Of a stretch of DNA of 64,000 nt, positions 43,586-52,869 are shown piece by piece; position 1 is the first letter of the stretch, and the number at the start of each line of letters is the position of its first letter. The notes under the pieces are model-generated. The model searched no databases and was not told where the DNA came from. It saw only the letters and a list, made by a program, of their open reading frames with translations. The stretch is taken from contig NZ_MRTQ01000005.1 in the NCBI RefSeq assembly GCF_001956215.1, positions 62,001-126,000 of the forward strand, given 5' to 3'. A program made the translations under genes and the position numbers. The stretch is from Paenibacillus sp. FSL R5-0490. Its GTDB lineage: Bacteria; Bacillota; Bacilli; Bacillales; Cytobacillaceae.

Positions 43586-44561
43586 TAATGGAGGAGACGA
43601 TTTAGTTCAAAATCGTCTCCTCTCCTATTTGCAGGATCAGCTGCCATTTAAAATTGTAGAATTAAAGCCAATTCGAAAGAAGGTTTATTTGCTTAGGACA
43701 CAGGAAAGGTCCTTTATACTAAAAGGGTTTTCATCCTATCACCGTTTAAAGCTTCAGGAAGCATTCACCTCTTCATTAATGAAAGAAGGATTTTCAAAAA
43801 CATATATTTTTTACGAAGTTGCCAAAGAACCGCCTTTGTTTTTTGATAGGACTTATTATGGCTGTATGGAGTATTTACCGCCTTCGAAAGAAGTTTTTAC
43901 TTATTACCTGAAGAAAGATCGTTTAGAAGGGCTGGAGCTGCTGAAGAAATTCCATGTTACTACAGAGAAGCTGGTCAGCCGCTATCAAACGGTTGTGCCG
44001 GCATACAGGCAGGCTGAGAAGTGGAGAGAAAGAGCAACCCTTTTCCTTAATAATCTCCCTGTAGTAAGATATTTTGTCCAAAAAGAAATTATTAATGAGC
44101 TATTAGCCTGGGCAGATTGGTCCTTAAAAGGCTTGGAAGACGAAGCCTGGCTTTTTCAGTCGGGGAAGCAGGTCATTCTGCACGGTGATGTAGCACATCA
44201 TAATTTTCTCAGAGCAAAAGATCAATCATTATATTTGCTCGATTTTGACCTGGTAGCAATAGGGGCTCCTCATTCCGATTATCTGCAGTATGCAAATCGC
44301 ATCCTTCCTTATATGAATTGGTCCTTTGAAGATTTGAGAAAATATCCAATCTTAAAATCCAATCTTGAAGAAAAGGGCTTTCTTCATGCTTTGGCATTTC
44401 CAACTGATATATTCAGGGAATGGAATCGTGTAATTAGGGATAGATCGTATCTTGATTCTGTGAAAATTCGCCCTGTTCTGGACTTAACTGTAGGTCAGTT
44501 TGCTGAAAGACAGCGTTTTATTAAAGCTCTTAAATATGCTGCCAATGACAAAAACAAATAA
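43569..44561 (+). CDS. ysxE: CotS/YsxE-like aminoglycoside phosphotransferase-fold spore protein
   Basis: About 330 aa with kinase-like motifs: FILKGFSS (lysine), VILHGDVAHHNF (Brenner motif HGDxxxxN, about residue 220) and LYLLDFDLV (DFD). This family (CotS, CotI, YutH, YsxE) is spore-coat associated; substrates are unknown. It follows safA as ysxE does in B. subtilis, hence the symbol. The start is uncertain: GTG 43569 overlaps safA by 17 bases but has a poor ribosome binding site; TTG 43629 comes after the hairpin. Confidence 0.75.
   Translation: MNTTVNNGGDDLVQNRLLSYLQDQLPFKIVELKPIRKKVYLLRTQERSFILKGFSSYHRLKLQEAFTSSLMKEGFSKTYIFYEVAKEPPLFFDRTYYGCMEYLPPSKEVFTYYLKKDRLEGLELLKKFHVTTEKLVSRYQTVVPAYRQAEKWRERATLFLNNLPVVRYFVQKEIINELLAWADWSLKGLEDEAWLFQSGKQVILHGDVAHHNFLRAKDQSLYLLDFDLVAIGAPHSDYLQYANRILPYMNWSFEDLRKYPILKSNLEEKGFLHALAFPTDIFREWNRVIRDRSYLDSVKIRPVLDLTVGQFAERQRFIKALKYAANDKNK
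43591..43622 (+). terminator. 13-bp perfect hairpin just after safA
   Basis: GAGGAGACGATTT (43591-43603) pairs with AAATCGTCTCCTC (43610-43622), loop 6 bases, starting 5 bases after the safA stop. No T-run follows, so it may stabilise the safA mRNA or control the next gene, whose only good GGAGGAG lies in its left arm. Confidence 0.45.
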
Positions 44562-44597
44562 TGCTCATTAAAAAATTGGACGTAAATGGACAGAATG

Positions 44598-44671
44598 AAA
44601 GCCTCTCTCCGCTCACAAGCTAAATAAGAGCAGAAATGCTCAGGGCTTGTAATATTAGCGAGGGGGGTTTT
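44598..44671 (+). promoter_or_regulatory. Three-tier hairpin burying the lipoprotein Shine-Dalgarno
   Basis: AAAGCCTCTCT-CGCT (44598-44613) pairs with AGCGAGGGGGGTTTT (44657-44671), with G-U pairs and one bulge. Inside are ACAAGC/GCTTGT (44615-44650) and GAGCA-GAAA-TGCTC (44628-44641). The right outer arm contains AGGGGGG, the Shine-Dalgarno of TTG 44676, and ends in TTTTT. It may be a terminator for the safA operon and a translational lock at once. Confidence 0.5.
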
Positions 44672-44675
44672 TCGC

Positions 44676-45419
44676 TTGCACAAGAAACTGCTTGCAGTGC
44701 CGATGGCTGCCATCTTATCAATGGGATTGACAGGATGTGGAACGAACGAAGATGCAGGTGTTGAACGGAACAATGAAATTGGTCAGCCCATGGGATATTA
44801 CTCGAATGAGAATCATGGAAACCGCGGCGGCAATGCCCGGGTGGAAGATGGAACCGATAATGATGGGCCTCTGACAGAAATGATGGATCATACGCTTGGA
44901 GGCGAGGGGAAAAGTACCCGCTATAACCAGGTGGACAATAATGGCCGGAGAGTCCGGAACGAAAATACCGGAAACCCTACTATTCCTATTGCAGACAGAG
45001 ATCGCAGCTTTTTCATGAAAGATAATCGTTTTAGCCATAGCGATGCAAATTATCACGGGCATCTGGATGATAATACGCGACAAGCTAAAAATTCCTATTA
45101 TCAGGCTTATGAAGGTGAGCTTGCTGAAAAAATCGGCGACGTTGCAGCATCTGTTCCAAATGTTGAAGACGTCAGGTCAGTTACCTATGGAAGCAATGTT
45201 TTGATTGCTGTAGATCTGACTGATTACGATAAGGAAGAAGAAACGAAAGAAGCGATTCATGAAGCTGTCGAGCCATATCTGCGAGGAAGATCTGCAAAGG
45301 TTGTAACAGACGAAGGAACATTCAGCCGTTTAAGAAACATTGATAATAATCTTCGTGATGGGGGCCCAAGAGAGCAAATTGATTGGGATTTAAAAAACTT
45401 ATTTCGCAGGGAAAAATAA
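44676..45419 (+). CDS. YhcN/YlaJ family sporulation lipoprotein
   Basis: A 247-aa lipoprotein. Signal peptide ends in the lipobox LTGC with Cys21 as the acylated residue. The C-terminal half (about residues 135-245) matches the YhcN/YlaJ pattern: VASVPNVEDVRSVTYGSNVLIAVD. Such lipoproteins are made in the forespore and affect germination or outgrowth. The middle (30-130) is Asn/Gly/Arg-rich and poorly structured. TTG start with AGGGGGG 8 bases upstream. Confidence 0.85.
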   Translation: MHKKLLAVPMAAILSMGLTGCGTNEDAGVERNNEIGQPMGYYSNENHGNRGGNARVEDGTDNDGPLTEMMDHTLGGEGKSTRYNQVDNNGRRVRNENTGNPTIPIADRDRSFFMKDNRFSHSDANYHGHLDDNTRQAKNSYYQAYEGELAEKIGDVAASVPNVEDVRSVTYGSNVLIAVDLTDYDKEEETKEAIHEAVEPYLRGRSAKVVTDEGTFSRLRNIDNNLRDGGPREQIDWDLKNLFRREK

Positions 45420-45432
45420 CGAATTAGCATTA

Positions 45433-45464
45433 GGGGCAAAGGCAGCTGAGCTTTGCCCCTTTTT
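45433..45464 (+). terminator. Terminator after the lipoprotein gene
   Basis: A 9-bp perfect stem, GGGGCAAAG (45433-45441) with CTTTGCCCC (45451-45459), and a T-run. Confidence 0.88.
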
Positions 45465-45482
45465 ACATATAAAATTATTTCA

Positions 45483-45511
45483 GGATAAACATGAAAATTT
45501 TGGCCACACTA
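45483..45511 (+). promoter_or_regulatory. Possible sigmaG promoter of bofC
   Basis: GGATA (45483-45487), 17 bases, CACACTA (45505-45511), each near the sigmaG pattern. bofC is a sigmaG gene in B. subtilis. Matches are imperfect. Confidence 0.35.
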
Positions 45512-45583
45512 ATCATAAAGATCTGGGAAAAACAGGCTCAGGCAGATAGTGAAGAAGTTACTATTTAATCGAGGTGATCGATC

Positions 45584-46132
45584 ATGAGAACCGTATGGGG
45601 CTTGCTGGCAGTAGGAGCTGCTTCCTTTTATCTCTTCTTCCAGATGGACGCATTCATTTTTTTATCTAACGGTACTTCTTTATATGCTAAGGCAGCAGAA
45701 GAACAAATTGAAGGTCCGCTTAAGATGGAGGTCATTTTGGAAAGGGAGTATCTGGATGGGGAAGTGAGTCAGGAAACGATAGAGGAAACCATATGGACCC
45801 TTGAAGATTTCTGGGCTAAATATGATCAATGGCAGCTTGTTGATATGGATATAGATTATATAGTATTCCGAAGAAAAGTGGATGATATATCACCATTATT
45901 AAAAGCAAATGGGTACTTCGGTGTAACAGAGGATGGAACCCTGACCATTTTCAATGGAAAGCCGCAAAAAACGAATATTATTCAGTCATTCTTTCAAATT
46001 GATTTAGGAAAATTAGAAAGCACAAAATGTGAAGAATTAAAAAAAGGCATACCTATTGTTTCAAAAGATCGATATGTGGAAGTTCTGGAAACCTTTAAAA
46101 GCTATACTGCCGGTGAAAAGCAGGCGAATTGA
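45584..46132 (+). CDS. bofC: BofC, intercompartmental sporulation checkpoint protein
   Basis: A 182-aa exported forespore protein: N-terminal hydrophobic segment (about residues 4-30) and the BofC core GPLKMEVILEREYLDGEVSQE, with the C-terminal domain from about 105. BofC restrains the SpoIVB protease, which triggers SpoIVFB and sigmaK activation, so it acts on the same checkpoint as spoIVFA/FB earlier in the window. GAGGTG precedes ATG 45584. Confidence 0.9.
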   Translation: MRTVWGLLAVGAASFYLFFQMDAFIFLSNGTSLYAKAAEEQIEGPLKMEVILEREYLDGEVSQETIEETIWTLEDFWAKYDQWQLVDMDIDYIVFRRKVDDISPLLKANGYFGVTEDGTLTIFNGKPQKTNIIQSFFQIDLGKLESTKCEELKKGIPIVSKDRYVEVLETFKSYTAGEKQAN

Positions 46133-46141
46133 AAAAGCGGT

Positions 46142-46186
46142 GAAACATGCAAGGGAACATACTTCTCTTGCATGTTTCTGTTTTTA
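46142..46186 (+). terminator. Terminator after bofC
   Basis: A 12-bp perfect stem, GAAACATGCAAG (46142-46153) with CTTGCATGTTTC (46167-46178), followed by GTTTTT. Confidence 0.88.
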
Positions 46187-46307
46187 AAACGGTAAGATAA
46201 TCTTCTTTTAAACGTTGAAAATTGTCTGGCTCAGCCCCTTCCCCCTCAAGGAATCAAGGGTAAATAAAGCGCCTTTTTATTTCGTATAAACGTCATCCGA
46301 TCATTGT

Positions 46308-46348
46308 AATGTTACTTATTTTTTGATAGCTTATACTTATGTAACATT
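46308..46348. repeat. Inverted repeat upstream of the recombinase gene
   Basis: AATGTTAC (46308-46315) and GTAACATT (46341-46348), perfect inverted arms, 25 bases apart, ending 20 bases before the GTG start. Could be an operator, a recombinase binding site or a chance palindrome. Confidence 0.45.
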
Positions 46349-46367
46349 AGTTGCAGGAGGGAATCTT

Positions 46368-46931
46368 GTGGAATATGTTGATCCTATTAAGGACATCAAA
46401 AGCATAAATAAAATTAAAGAGATATTAAGGCAGCAGTCACAGCGTGATCTTTTGCTTTTTGTATTAGGGATTAATACGGGCATAAGGGTCAGTGATTTGC
46501 TATCTCTGAAAATCAGTGATGTTTGGGATGGGACCGAGATAAAAGAGTTTATTTATTTAACCAATATAAATAACGATGAAAATAAAGCATTTTACTTAAA
46601 TAACAGCGTGAAAAAAGAACTGAAAAAGTATTTTACTCAGCATGATTTCTCTGAATGTGATTATCTCTTTAAATCGAAAAAGAATAATCAGCCCATCACC
46701 CGCCAGCAAGCCTATCGGATCATTAATAATGCTGCAAAGGAAGCTGGAATTCCTGGAAAGATCGGCACACATACACTTCGAAAAACATTTGGCTATCATG
46801 CATATAGAAAAGGGATTGCCATTTCAATTATTATGTCCATCTATAATCACCATTCTTCCGCTGAAACTTTGCGTTATCTCGGTATTGAAAGAGGCGGGAA
46901 GCAATTGATAAAAGTCGATGTTAATTTATAG
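46368..46931 (+). CDS. Minimal tyrosine recombinase (catalytic domain only)
   Basis: A 187-aa tyrosine recombinase without the usual N-terminal core-binding domain. Visible catalytic parts: GIRVSDLL (first Arg), HTLRKTFGYHA (HxLR box), the HHSS motif, and RYLGI with the probable nucleophile Tyr. The size is close to the FimB/FimE inversion enzymes, but no phage or transposon genes are near. GTG 46368 follows GGAGGG. It breaks the bofC-ruvA neighbourhood; its target is unknown. Confidence 0.82.
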   Translation: MEYVDPIKDIKSINKIKEILRQQSQRDLLLFVLGINTGIRVSDLLSLKISDVWDGTEIKEFIYLTNINNDENKAFYLNNSVKKELKKYFTQHDFSECDYLFKSKKNNQPITRQQAYRIINNAAKEAGIPGKIGTHTLRKTFGYHAYRKGIAISIIMSIYNHHSSAETLRYLGIERGGKQLIKVDVNL

Positions 46932-47051
46932 AATGAGTTTAATGCATTAGGTGAAACAAAGTATCTTGTGTATATTAAGGATTTTTGTCAACAGGCAATA
47001 TATCTATCCCCAGCCTGTTCAGCATTTTATTCTTCGTGCCAAAATAGTTTA

Positions 47052-47060
47052 TGGTACAAT
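47052..47060 (+). promoter_or_regulatory. Extended -10 promoter of ruvAB
   Basis: TGGTACAAT is an extended -10 element, 33 bases before the ruvA start. The -35 is weak. Confidence 0.45.
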
Positions 47061-47092
47061 GAGGTACAGTTGAATCAGAGGAGAGAAAGGCA

Positions 47093-47704
47093 TTGTTTGA
47101 ATTTGTAAGAGGCAGGCTCGATTTTATCGGACCTGAATATGTAGTTGTTGAAAACAATGGAATTGGATACCAGATACTAACGCCTAATCCATTTAGCTAT
47201 ACACCGGAGTACGGCCAGGAAGTCAGGATATTTACATATCATTATGTACGGGAAGATATCATGGCATTGTACGGCTTTCAGACTCGTGAGGAGAAGACGC
47301 TGTTTACCAGACTGCTCAATGTTACCGGCATTGGGCCGAAGGGAGCTCTTGCAATTCTTGCTTCTGGTGAACCTGAACAGGTGGTGCAGGCGATTGAAAA
47401 TGAAGATGAAGCATTTCTCGTTAAGTTTCCTGGAGTCGGAAAGAAAACAGCCAGACAAATGATTCTTGATCTGAAAGGGAAGCTTCCGGATATTGTACCT
47501 GACTTTTTCCCTAATCTGTTTTCAGCGGAAAAACTTCAGGCTGAAAGCGGGCCTGCGGGAGATTTGGAAGAAGCCTTGCTTGCATTAAAAGCACTGGGAT
47601 ATTCGGATAAGGAACTGAAAAAGATTACACCGGAATTGAAAAAGGAAAAGCTTACAACGGACCAATACATAAAGAAGGCTCTGCAAAAGCTTTTAAAACT
47701 ATAA
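47093..47704 (+). CDS. ruvA: Holliday junction DNA helicase subunit RuvA
   Basis: A 203-aa protein: OB fold ([20 protein letters not shown]), tandem helix-hairpin-helix ([36 protein letters not shown]) and the C-terminal RuvB-binding domain. Recognises the four-way junction. TTG 47093 follows AGAGGAGAG. Confidence 0.96.
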   Translation: MFEFVRGRLDFIGPEYVVVENNGIGYQILTPNPFSYTPEYGQEVRIFTYHYVREDIMALYGFQTREEKTLFTRLLNVTGIGPKGALAILASGEPEQVVQAIENEDEAFLVKFPGVGKKTARQMILDLKGKLPDIVPDFFPNLFSAEKLQAESGPAGDLEEALLALKALGYSDKELKKITPELKKEKLTTDQYIKKALQKLLKL

Positions 47705-47756
47705 TTTATTTGAAAAGGCCGTTTCGTTTTATGCTGAATTAAGAAGGTGATTAAGT

Positions 47757-48758
47757 ATGGAAGAGCGGATAATATCCGGTGAAGCTGATCTTCAGGATCT
47801 TTCATTTGAACAGAGTCTGCGCCCGCAGACATTAAAGCAGTATATTGGTCAGGATAAAGTAAAGGAGAACCTCGAGATCTTTATTAAAGCTGCAAGAATT
47901 CGCGAGGAGACCTTGGATCATGTCCTTCTATATGGGCCGCCGGGTTTGGGTAAGACCACTCTGGCTGCTATTATTGCCAATGAAATGGGTGTAAATATCA
48001 GAACTACTGCAGGCCCTGCAATTGAAAGACCAGGTGATTTGGCTGCGATCCTGACTGCATTGGAACCGGGTGACGTCCTGTTTATTGATGAAATTCATCG
48101 CTTGCCGCGGTCTATAGAAGAAGTTCTTTATCCGGCAATGGAAGACTTCTGTCTGGATATTGTTATCGGCAAAGGGCCAAGTGCCAGATCAGTAAGGCTG
48201 GATTTGCCGCCTTTTACACTGGTTGGCGCGACAACAAGGGCAGGGTCGCTATCGGCTCCGTTAAGAGACCGGTTTGGCGTGCTAAGCAGGCTTGAATACT
48301 ATACAGAAGAGCAGCTGACGAATATTGTTGTCCGTACAGCTGAGGTGCTGGATACAGGCATAGATCAAAAAGCATCCATTGAAGTGGCGAGAAGGTCAAG
48401 AGGCACGCCCAGAATTGCAAACAGGCTCCTCCGGAGAGTCAGGGATTTCGCCCAGGTCAAAGCAGATGGCCAAATTGATGAAACACTGGCCAAGGAGGCT
48501 CTTGAGCTTTTGCAGGTTGACCGTTTAGGCCTTGATCATATTGACCATAAATTATTAAGAGGGATAATCGAAAAATTCCGCGGCGGACCTGTAGGTCTTG
48601 AAACCATTGCAGCGACCATTGGGGAAGAAGCGCATACGATTGAAGATGTTTATGAACCCTATTTATTGCAGATTGGGTTTCTTCAGCGGACACCAAGAGG
48701 AAGAATTGTAACAGACCTGGTGTACCGCCATTTTCAAATGGAGGTGCCTGCTGATTGA
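47757..48758 (+). CDS. ruvB: Holliday junction branch-migration ATPase RuvB
   Basis: A 333-aa AAA+ ATPase: Walker [12 protein letters not shown] (about residue 60), Walker [10 protein letters not shown], sensor-1 [19 protein letters not shown], and the C-terminal winged helix with FLQRTPRGR. It works with RuvA. Its stop overlaps the next start by 4 bases. Confidence 0.97.
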   Translation: MEERIISGEADLQDLSFEQSLRPQTLKQYIGQDKVKENLEIFIKAARIREETLDHVLLYGPPGLGKTTLAAIIANEMGVNIRTTAGPAIERPGDLAAILTALEPGDVLFIDEIHRLPRSIEEVLYPAMEDFCLDIVIGKGPSARSVRLDLPPFTLVGATTRAGSLSAPLRDRFGVLSRLEYYTEEQLTNIVVRTAEVLDTGIDQKASIEVARRSRGTPRIANRLLRRVRDFAQVKADGQIDETLAKEALELLQVDRLGLDHIDHKLLRGIIEKFRGGPVGLETIAATIGEEAHTIEDVYEPYLLQIGFLQRTPRGRIVTDLVYRHFQMEVPAD

Positions 48759-48961
48759 GCGGCATATCAAAGTGGCTGATGGTCATTGGTGCGATCATTT
48801 TTGCCATAGGATTTATAAGCCAGTTTATTAATATTGGCAAGCTGCCTGGAGATATAGTGATCAGGAAAGGCAATACGACTTTTTATTTTCCAGTCGTTAC
48901 GTCGATTTTGCTGAGCATTATTCTATCTGCCATCTTTTATTTTATTGGCAGGTTCCGGTAG
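48755..48961 (+). CDS. DUF2905 small membrane protein
   Basis: A 68-aa protein with two membrane helices (about 6-25 and 44-65) and the family stretch [19 protein letters not shown] between them. Often found between ruvB and queA in Firmicutes. Function unknown. TTG start overlaps ruvB. Confidence 0.85.
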   Translation: MSGISKWLMVIGAIIFAIGFISQFINIGKLPGDIVIRKGNTTFYFPVVTSILLSIILSAIFYFIGRFR

Positions 48962-48989
48962 TCTATATGAATAACAGAAGGGTGACATC

Positions 48990-50018
48990 ATGAAAGTAGA
49001 TTGGTTTGATTTTCATTTGCCTGAAGAATTAATTGCACAGACGCCTTTGGCTGATCGGACAAGCAGCAGGCTGATGGTCCTTGATAAGAAAACCGGGGAT
49101 ATTCAGCATAGTGTTTTTAAAAATATTAAGAATTACCTTCAAGCGGGAGATTGCCTTGTATTAAATGACACAAAGGTGCTTCTTGCGAGGCTGTTTGGAG
49201 AAAAGACGGGCACTGGTGCGAAAATAGAGGTGCTTCTTCTCAAACAGCTTGAAGGGGACTCCTGGAAAACACTGGTTAAACCAGCCAAAAGAGTAAAAGA
49301 AGGAACTGTGATAACTTTCGGAGACGGCAAATTGACTGCTGTCTGCACTGGAACCTCAGATCATGGCGGCAGAGTACTTGAGTTCAGGTACGACGGGATA
49401 TTCTATGAGGTGCTTGAACAATTGGGAGAAATGCCTTTGCCTCCTTATATTAAAGAGCAGCTTGATGATCGGGACCGTTATCAGACTGTGTTTGCCCGTG
49501 AGCGCGGTTCTGCTGCAGCTCCGACAGCAGGCCTGCATTTTACTGAACAGCTTCTTGAAGAAATAAAAGAAATGGGTGTGCATATTGCTTTTATTACTCT
49601 GCATGTCGGTCTTGGAACCTTCAGGCCTGTTAGTGTGGAGGATTTAAATGAGCATGAAATGCATGCTGAATTTTACCAGGTAACTGAAGGAACTGCACGG
49701 CTTTTAAATGAAGTGCGTGAACAGGGAGGAAGAATCATCAGTGTGGGGACTACTTCCACGCGGACTTTAGAAACCATTGCTTCTGCGCATAACGGCCGTT
49801 TTGAGGAAGCAAGCGGCTGGACTGATATTTTCATTTACCCTGGCTATGATTTTAAAGCGATTGATGGCATGATTACGAATTTTCACCTGCCTAAATCAAC
49901 TTTAATTATGCTTGTGAGTGCACTGGCTGGCCGTAAGAATGTTCTGAATGCCTATAATCAGGCAGTTGAAGAGCGCTACCGGTTCTTCAGCTTTGGAGAT
50001 GCTATGCTCATTTTGTAA
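48990..50018 (+). CDS. queA: S-adenosylmethionine:tRNA ribosyltransferase-isomerase
   Basis: A 342-aa enzyme adding the epoxycyclopentane precursor during queuosine synthesis. Seen: [17 protein letters not shown] at the start, [14 protein letters not shown] (about residue 172), [21 protein letters not shown] and [17 protein letters not shown]. Next to tgt, the preceding enzyme of the pathway. Confidence 0.96.
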   Translation: MKVDWFDFHLPEELIAQTPLADRTSSRLMVLDKKTGDIQHSVFKNIKNYLQAGDCLVLNDTKVLLARLFGEKTGTGAKIEVLLLKQLEGDSWKTLVKPAKRVKEGTVITFGDGKLTAVCTGTSDHGGRVLEFRYDGIFYEVLEQLGEMPLPPYIKEQLDDRDRYQTVFARERGSAAAPTAGLHFTEQLLEEIKEMGVHIAFITLHVGLGTFRPVSVEDLNEHEMHAEFYQVTEGTARLLNEVREQGGRIISVGTTSTRTLETIASAHNGRFEEASGWTDIFIYPGYDFKAIDGMITNFHLPKSTLIMLVSALAGRKNVLNAYNQAVEERYRFFSFGDAMLIL

Positions 50019-50019
50019 T

Positions 50020-51218
<1,199 letters not shown>

Positions 51219-51280
51219 TCATAAAAATTAGGGGCAGCTTTTTCCTTGAATCGGGCTGATCTTTGAAAGGGGGGAAAACT

Positions 51281-51565
51281 ATGGAGCTTTTAGGAACATT
51301 AGGACCATTATTGCTGATGTTTGTTTTATTCTATTTCCTGTTAATTCGTCCGCAGCAGAAACGCCAAAAGGCAGTTCAGCAAATGCAGAGTGATTTGAAA
51401 AAGGGAGATAAGGTTGTTACAATCGGCGGCCTTCATGGATTCGTTGATGCTATCGACGAAGACAAAGTGGTTATTAAATGTGGTGACGGAAGCCGTCTTA
51501 CATACGATCGTGCAGCGATCCGCGAAGTAACGCAGGCAACTGGCGATGCATTAGCAAAATCTTAA
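51281..51565 (+). CDS. yajC: Preprotein translocase subunit YajC
   Basis: A 94-aa single-pass protein: helix (about residues 5-23) followed by RPQQKRQKAVQQM and GDKVVTIGGLHGFV. Part of the SecDF-YajC accessory complex; secDF lies 3.6 kb downstream. ATG 51281 follows GGGGGG; an upstream in-frame TTG at 51263 is ignored. Confidence 0.93.
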   Translation: MELLGTLGPLLLMFVLFYFLLIRPQQKRQKAVQQMQSDLKKGDKVVTIGGLHGFVDAIDEDKVVIKCGDGSRLTYDRAAIREVTQATGDALAKS

Positions 51566-51570
51566 TACCA

Positions 51571-51602
51571 AAAAAGAAGGTCCTGAGCAGGACCTTCTTT
51601 TT
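51571..51602. terminator. Bidirectional terminator between yajC and yrzE
   Basis: A 14-bp perfect stem, AAAAAGAAGGTCCT (51571-51584) with AGGACCTTCTTTTT (51589-51602), loop GAGC. It serves both convergent genes. Confidence 0.9.
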
Positions 51603-52045
51603 TATGCAGTTCTTTTGGTGTTGAGATTTACACCCAATATACCGCCCATCATGGCTGTAAGTGTGAAACAGGTGTGGTATATCATTTGCTCCATATTAAA
51701 TAAACTGTCATGTCCCAAATATTGAAAAAGAAAAATAACGATTGAGTAAACAAGGCCGGTTAAGCCACCGAGCAGCCAGCCTTTTTGCTTTCCTTTACCT
51801 CCGGAAATGAACCCGCCTGCAAAAAGAGAAATGAATGAAACAGCAGTAATAATATACTGCAAGGATGACTCCTGCAGTGATGTAAATCTCAGGAGCAGTG
51901 AAAAAATAAGACTGCCGGCAACGGCAATGGCAAAAATCGCAATAATACCATAAAGTACAGCGCTTCCAAAGTTCTTTGATTCTTCTATATGGACCCTCTC
52001 CCTTCTTAATAAGTGAACAGGAACGGCTTTCGACCCTTGAGGCAA
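51602..52045 (-). CDS. yrzE: TIGR04086 family membrane protein (YrzE-like)
   Basis: Four membrane helices: GSAVLYGIIAIFAIAVAGSL, YIITAVSFISLFAGGFIS, GWLLGGLTGLVYSIVIFLF and TCFTLTAMMGGILG. Function unknown; found beside yajC in Bacillus. The only canonical in-frame start is TTG 52045 (147 aa). A much better GGGAGAGGG Shine-Dalgarno lies just before ATA 51988, which would give 128 aa, the length I expect for this family. The first 19 residues may not be translated. Confidence 0.8.
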   Translation of the reverse strand: MPQGSKAVPVHLLRRERVHIEESKNFGSAVLYGIIAIFAIAVAGSLIFSLLLRFTSLQESSLQYIITAVSFISLFAGGFISGGKGKQKGWLLGGLTGLVYSIVIFLFQYLGHDSLFNMEQMIYHTCFTLTAMMGGILGVNLNTKRTA

Positions 52046-52186
52046 CCAGCCTTTTCCTTAGTACAAGCATATTCAGACAATGAAAAAATAGAATCGAAAT
52101 TGTTCAAAGAAAAAACCTCCTATACTCATAAAAGTTCAAATATGCGGAAGAATAGAAAGGATTGCATCAAAAGGAGTGCTGTTGAA

Positions 52187-52837
52187 GTGGAAGAATATCT
52201 AATCATCGTTGTAAGAACCTTATTTCTGTATGCAGTCATTCTTCTCATTTTTAGACTAATGGGCAAAAGGGAAATTGGTGAACTCAGCATCCTGGACCTG
52301 GTCGTCTATATCATGATTGCTGAACTTGCAGTTGTCGCGATTGAAACTCCGGATTCAAATATTTTAAAAAATGTGCTTCCTATGCTCCTTTTGATGGTTG
52401 TACAAATTGTGTTGGCCATATTCTCCCTGAAGAGCAAAACATTCAGGGACATAGTTGATGGAAAGCCGACCATCATTATTAATAAAGGAAAAATAGATGA
52501 AAATGCCATGAGGAAGCAGCGCTACAACTTTGATGACCTGCTTCTGCAGTTAAGAGAAAAAGATATTGCCAAAATCTCCGATGTGGAATTTGCTATCCTT
52601 GAATCCTCCGGTACGCTGTCAGTGTTTGAAAGAAAAGACAGTAAAGAGGGAGGGATAACGATCCCTTTAATTATAGATGGCACGATTCAGAAAACTAATC
52701 TGGAAACGATAAATAAAAGTGACTTTTGGCTGCGTCAGGAACTTCGAAAAGAGGGGTATAAAGAGATATCCAAGATTTCATTCTGCAGTTATGAAAATGG
52801 CCAATTTTATGTGGACCTGCTTGATGAAAGAAAATAA
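52187..52837 (+). CDS. yrbG: DUF421 (YetF/YrbG-like) membrane protein
   Basis: A 216-aa protein with three N-terminal helices, the DUF421 signature GKREIGELSILDLVVYIMIAE (about 26-46, of which I quote the start), and a C-terminal soluble domain (about 90-215, with DLLLQLREKDI and SDVEFAILESSG). Family members are common in spore formers; the role is unclear. GTG 52187 follows AAAAGGAG; longer in-frame ORF upstream has no ribosome binding site. Confidence 0.85.
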   Translation: MEEYLIIVVRTLFLYAVILLIFRLMGKREIGELSILDLVVYIMIAELAVVAIETPDSNILKNVLPMLLLMVVQIVLAIFSLKSKTFRDIVDGKPTIIINKGKIDENAMRKQRYNFDDLLLQLREKDIAKISDVEFAILESSGTLSVFERKDSKEGGITIPLIIDGTIQKTNLETINKSDFWLRQELRKEGYKEISKISFCSYENGQFYVDLLDERK

Positions 52838-52869
52838 AAACAAGGCCAGCTCAGCTGACCTGTGAAACA

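Noticed and set aside
46308-46348. An invertible promoter (phase switch) formed by AATGTTAC/GTAACATT
   Set aside because: Only 25 bases separate the arms, too short for normal site-specific inversion, so I report it as an operator or binding-site candidate only.
46133-47092. A prophage remnant around the recombinase
   Set aside because: No other phage genes, no tRNA target and no direct repeats were seen on either side.
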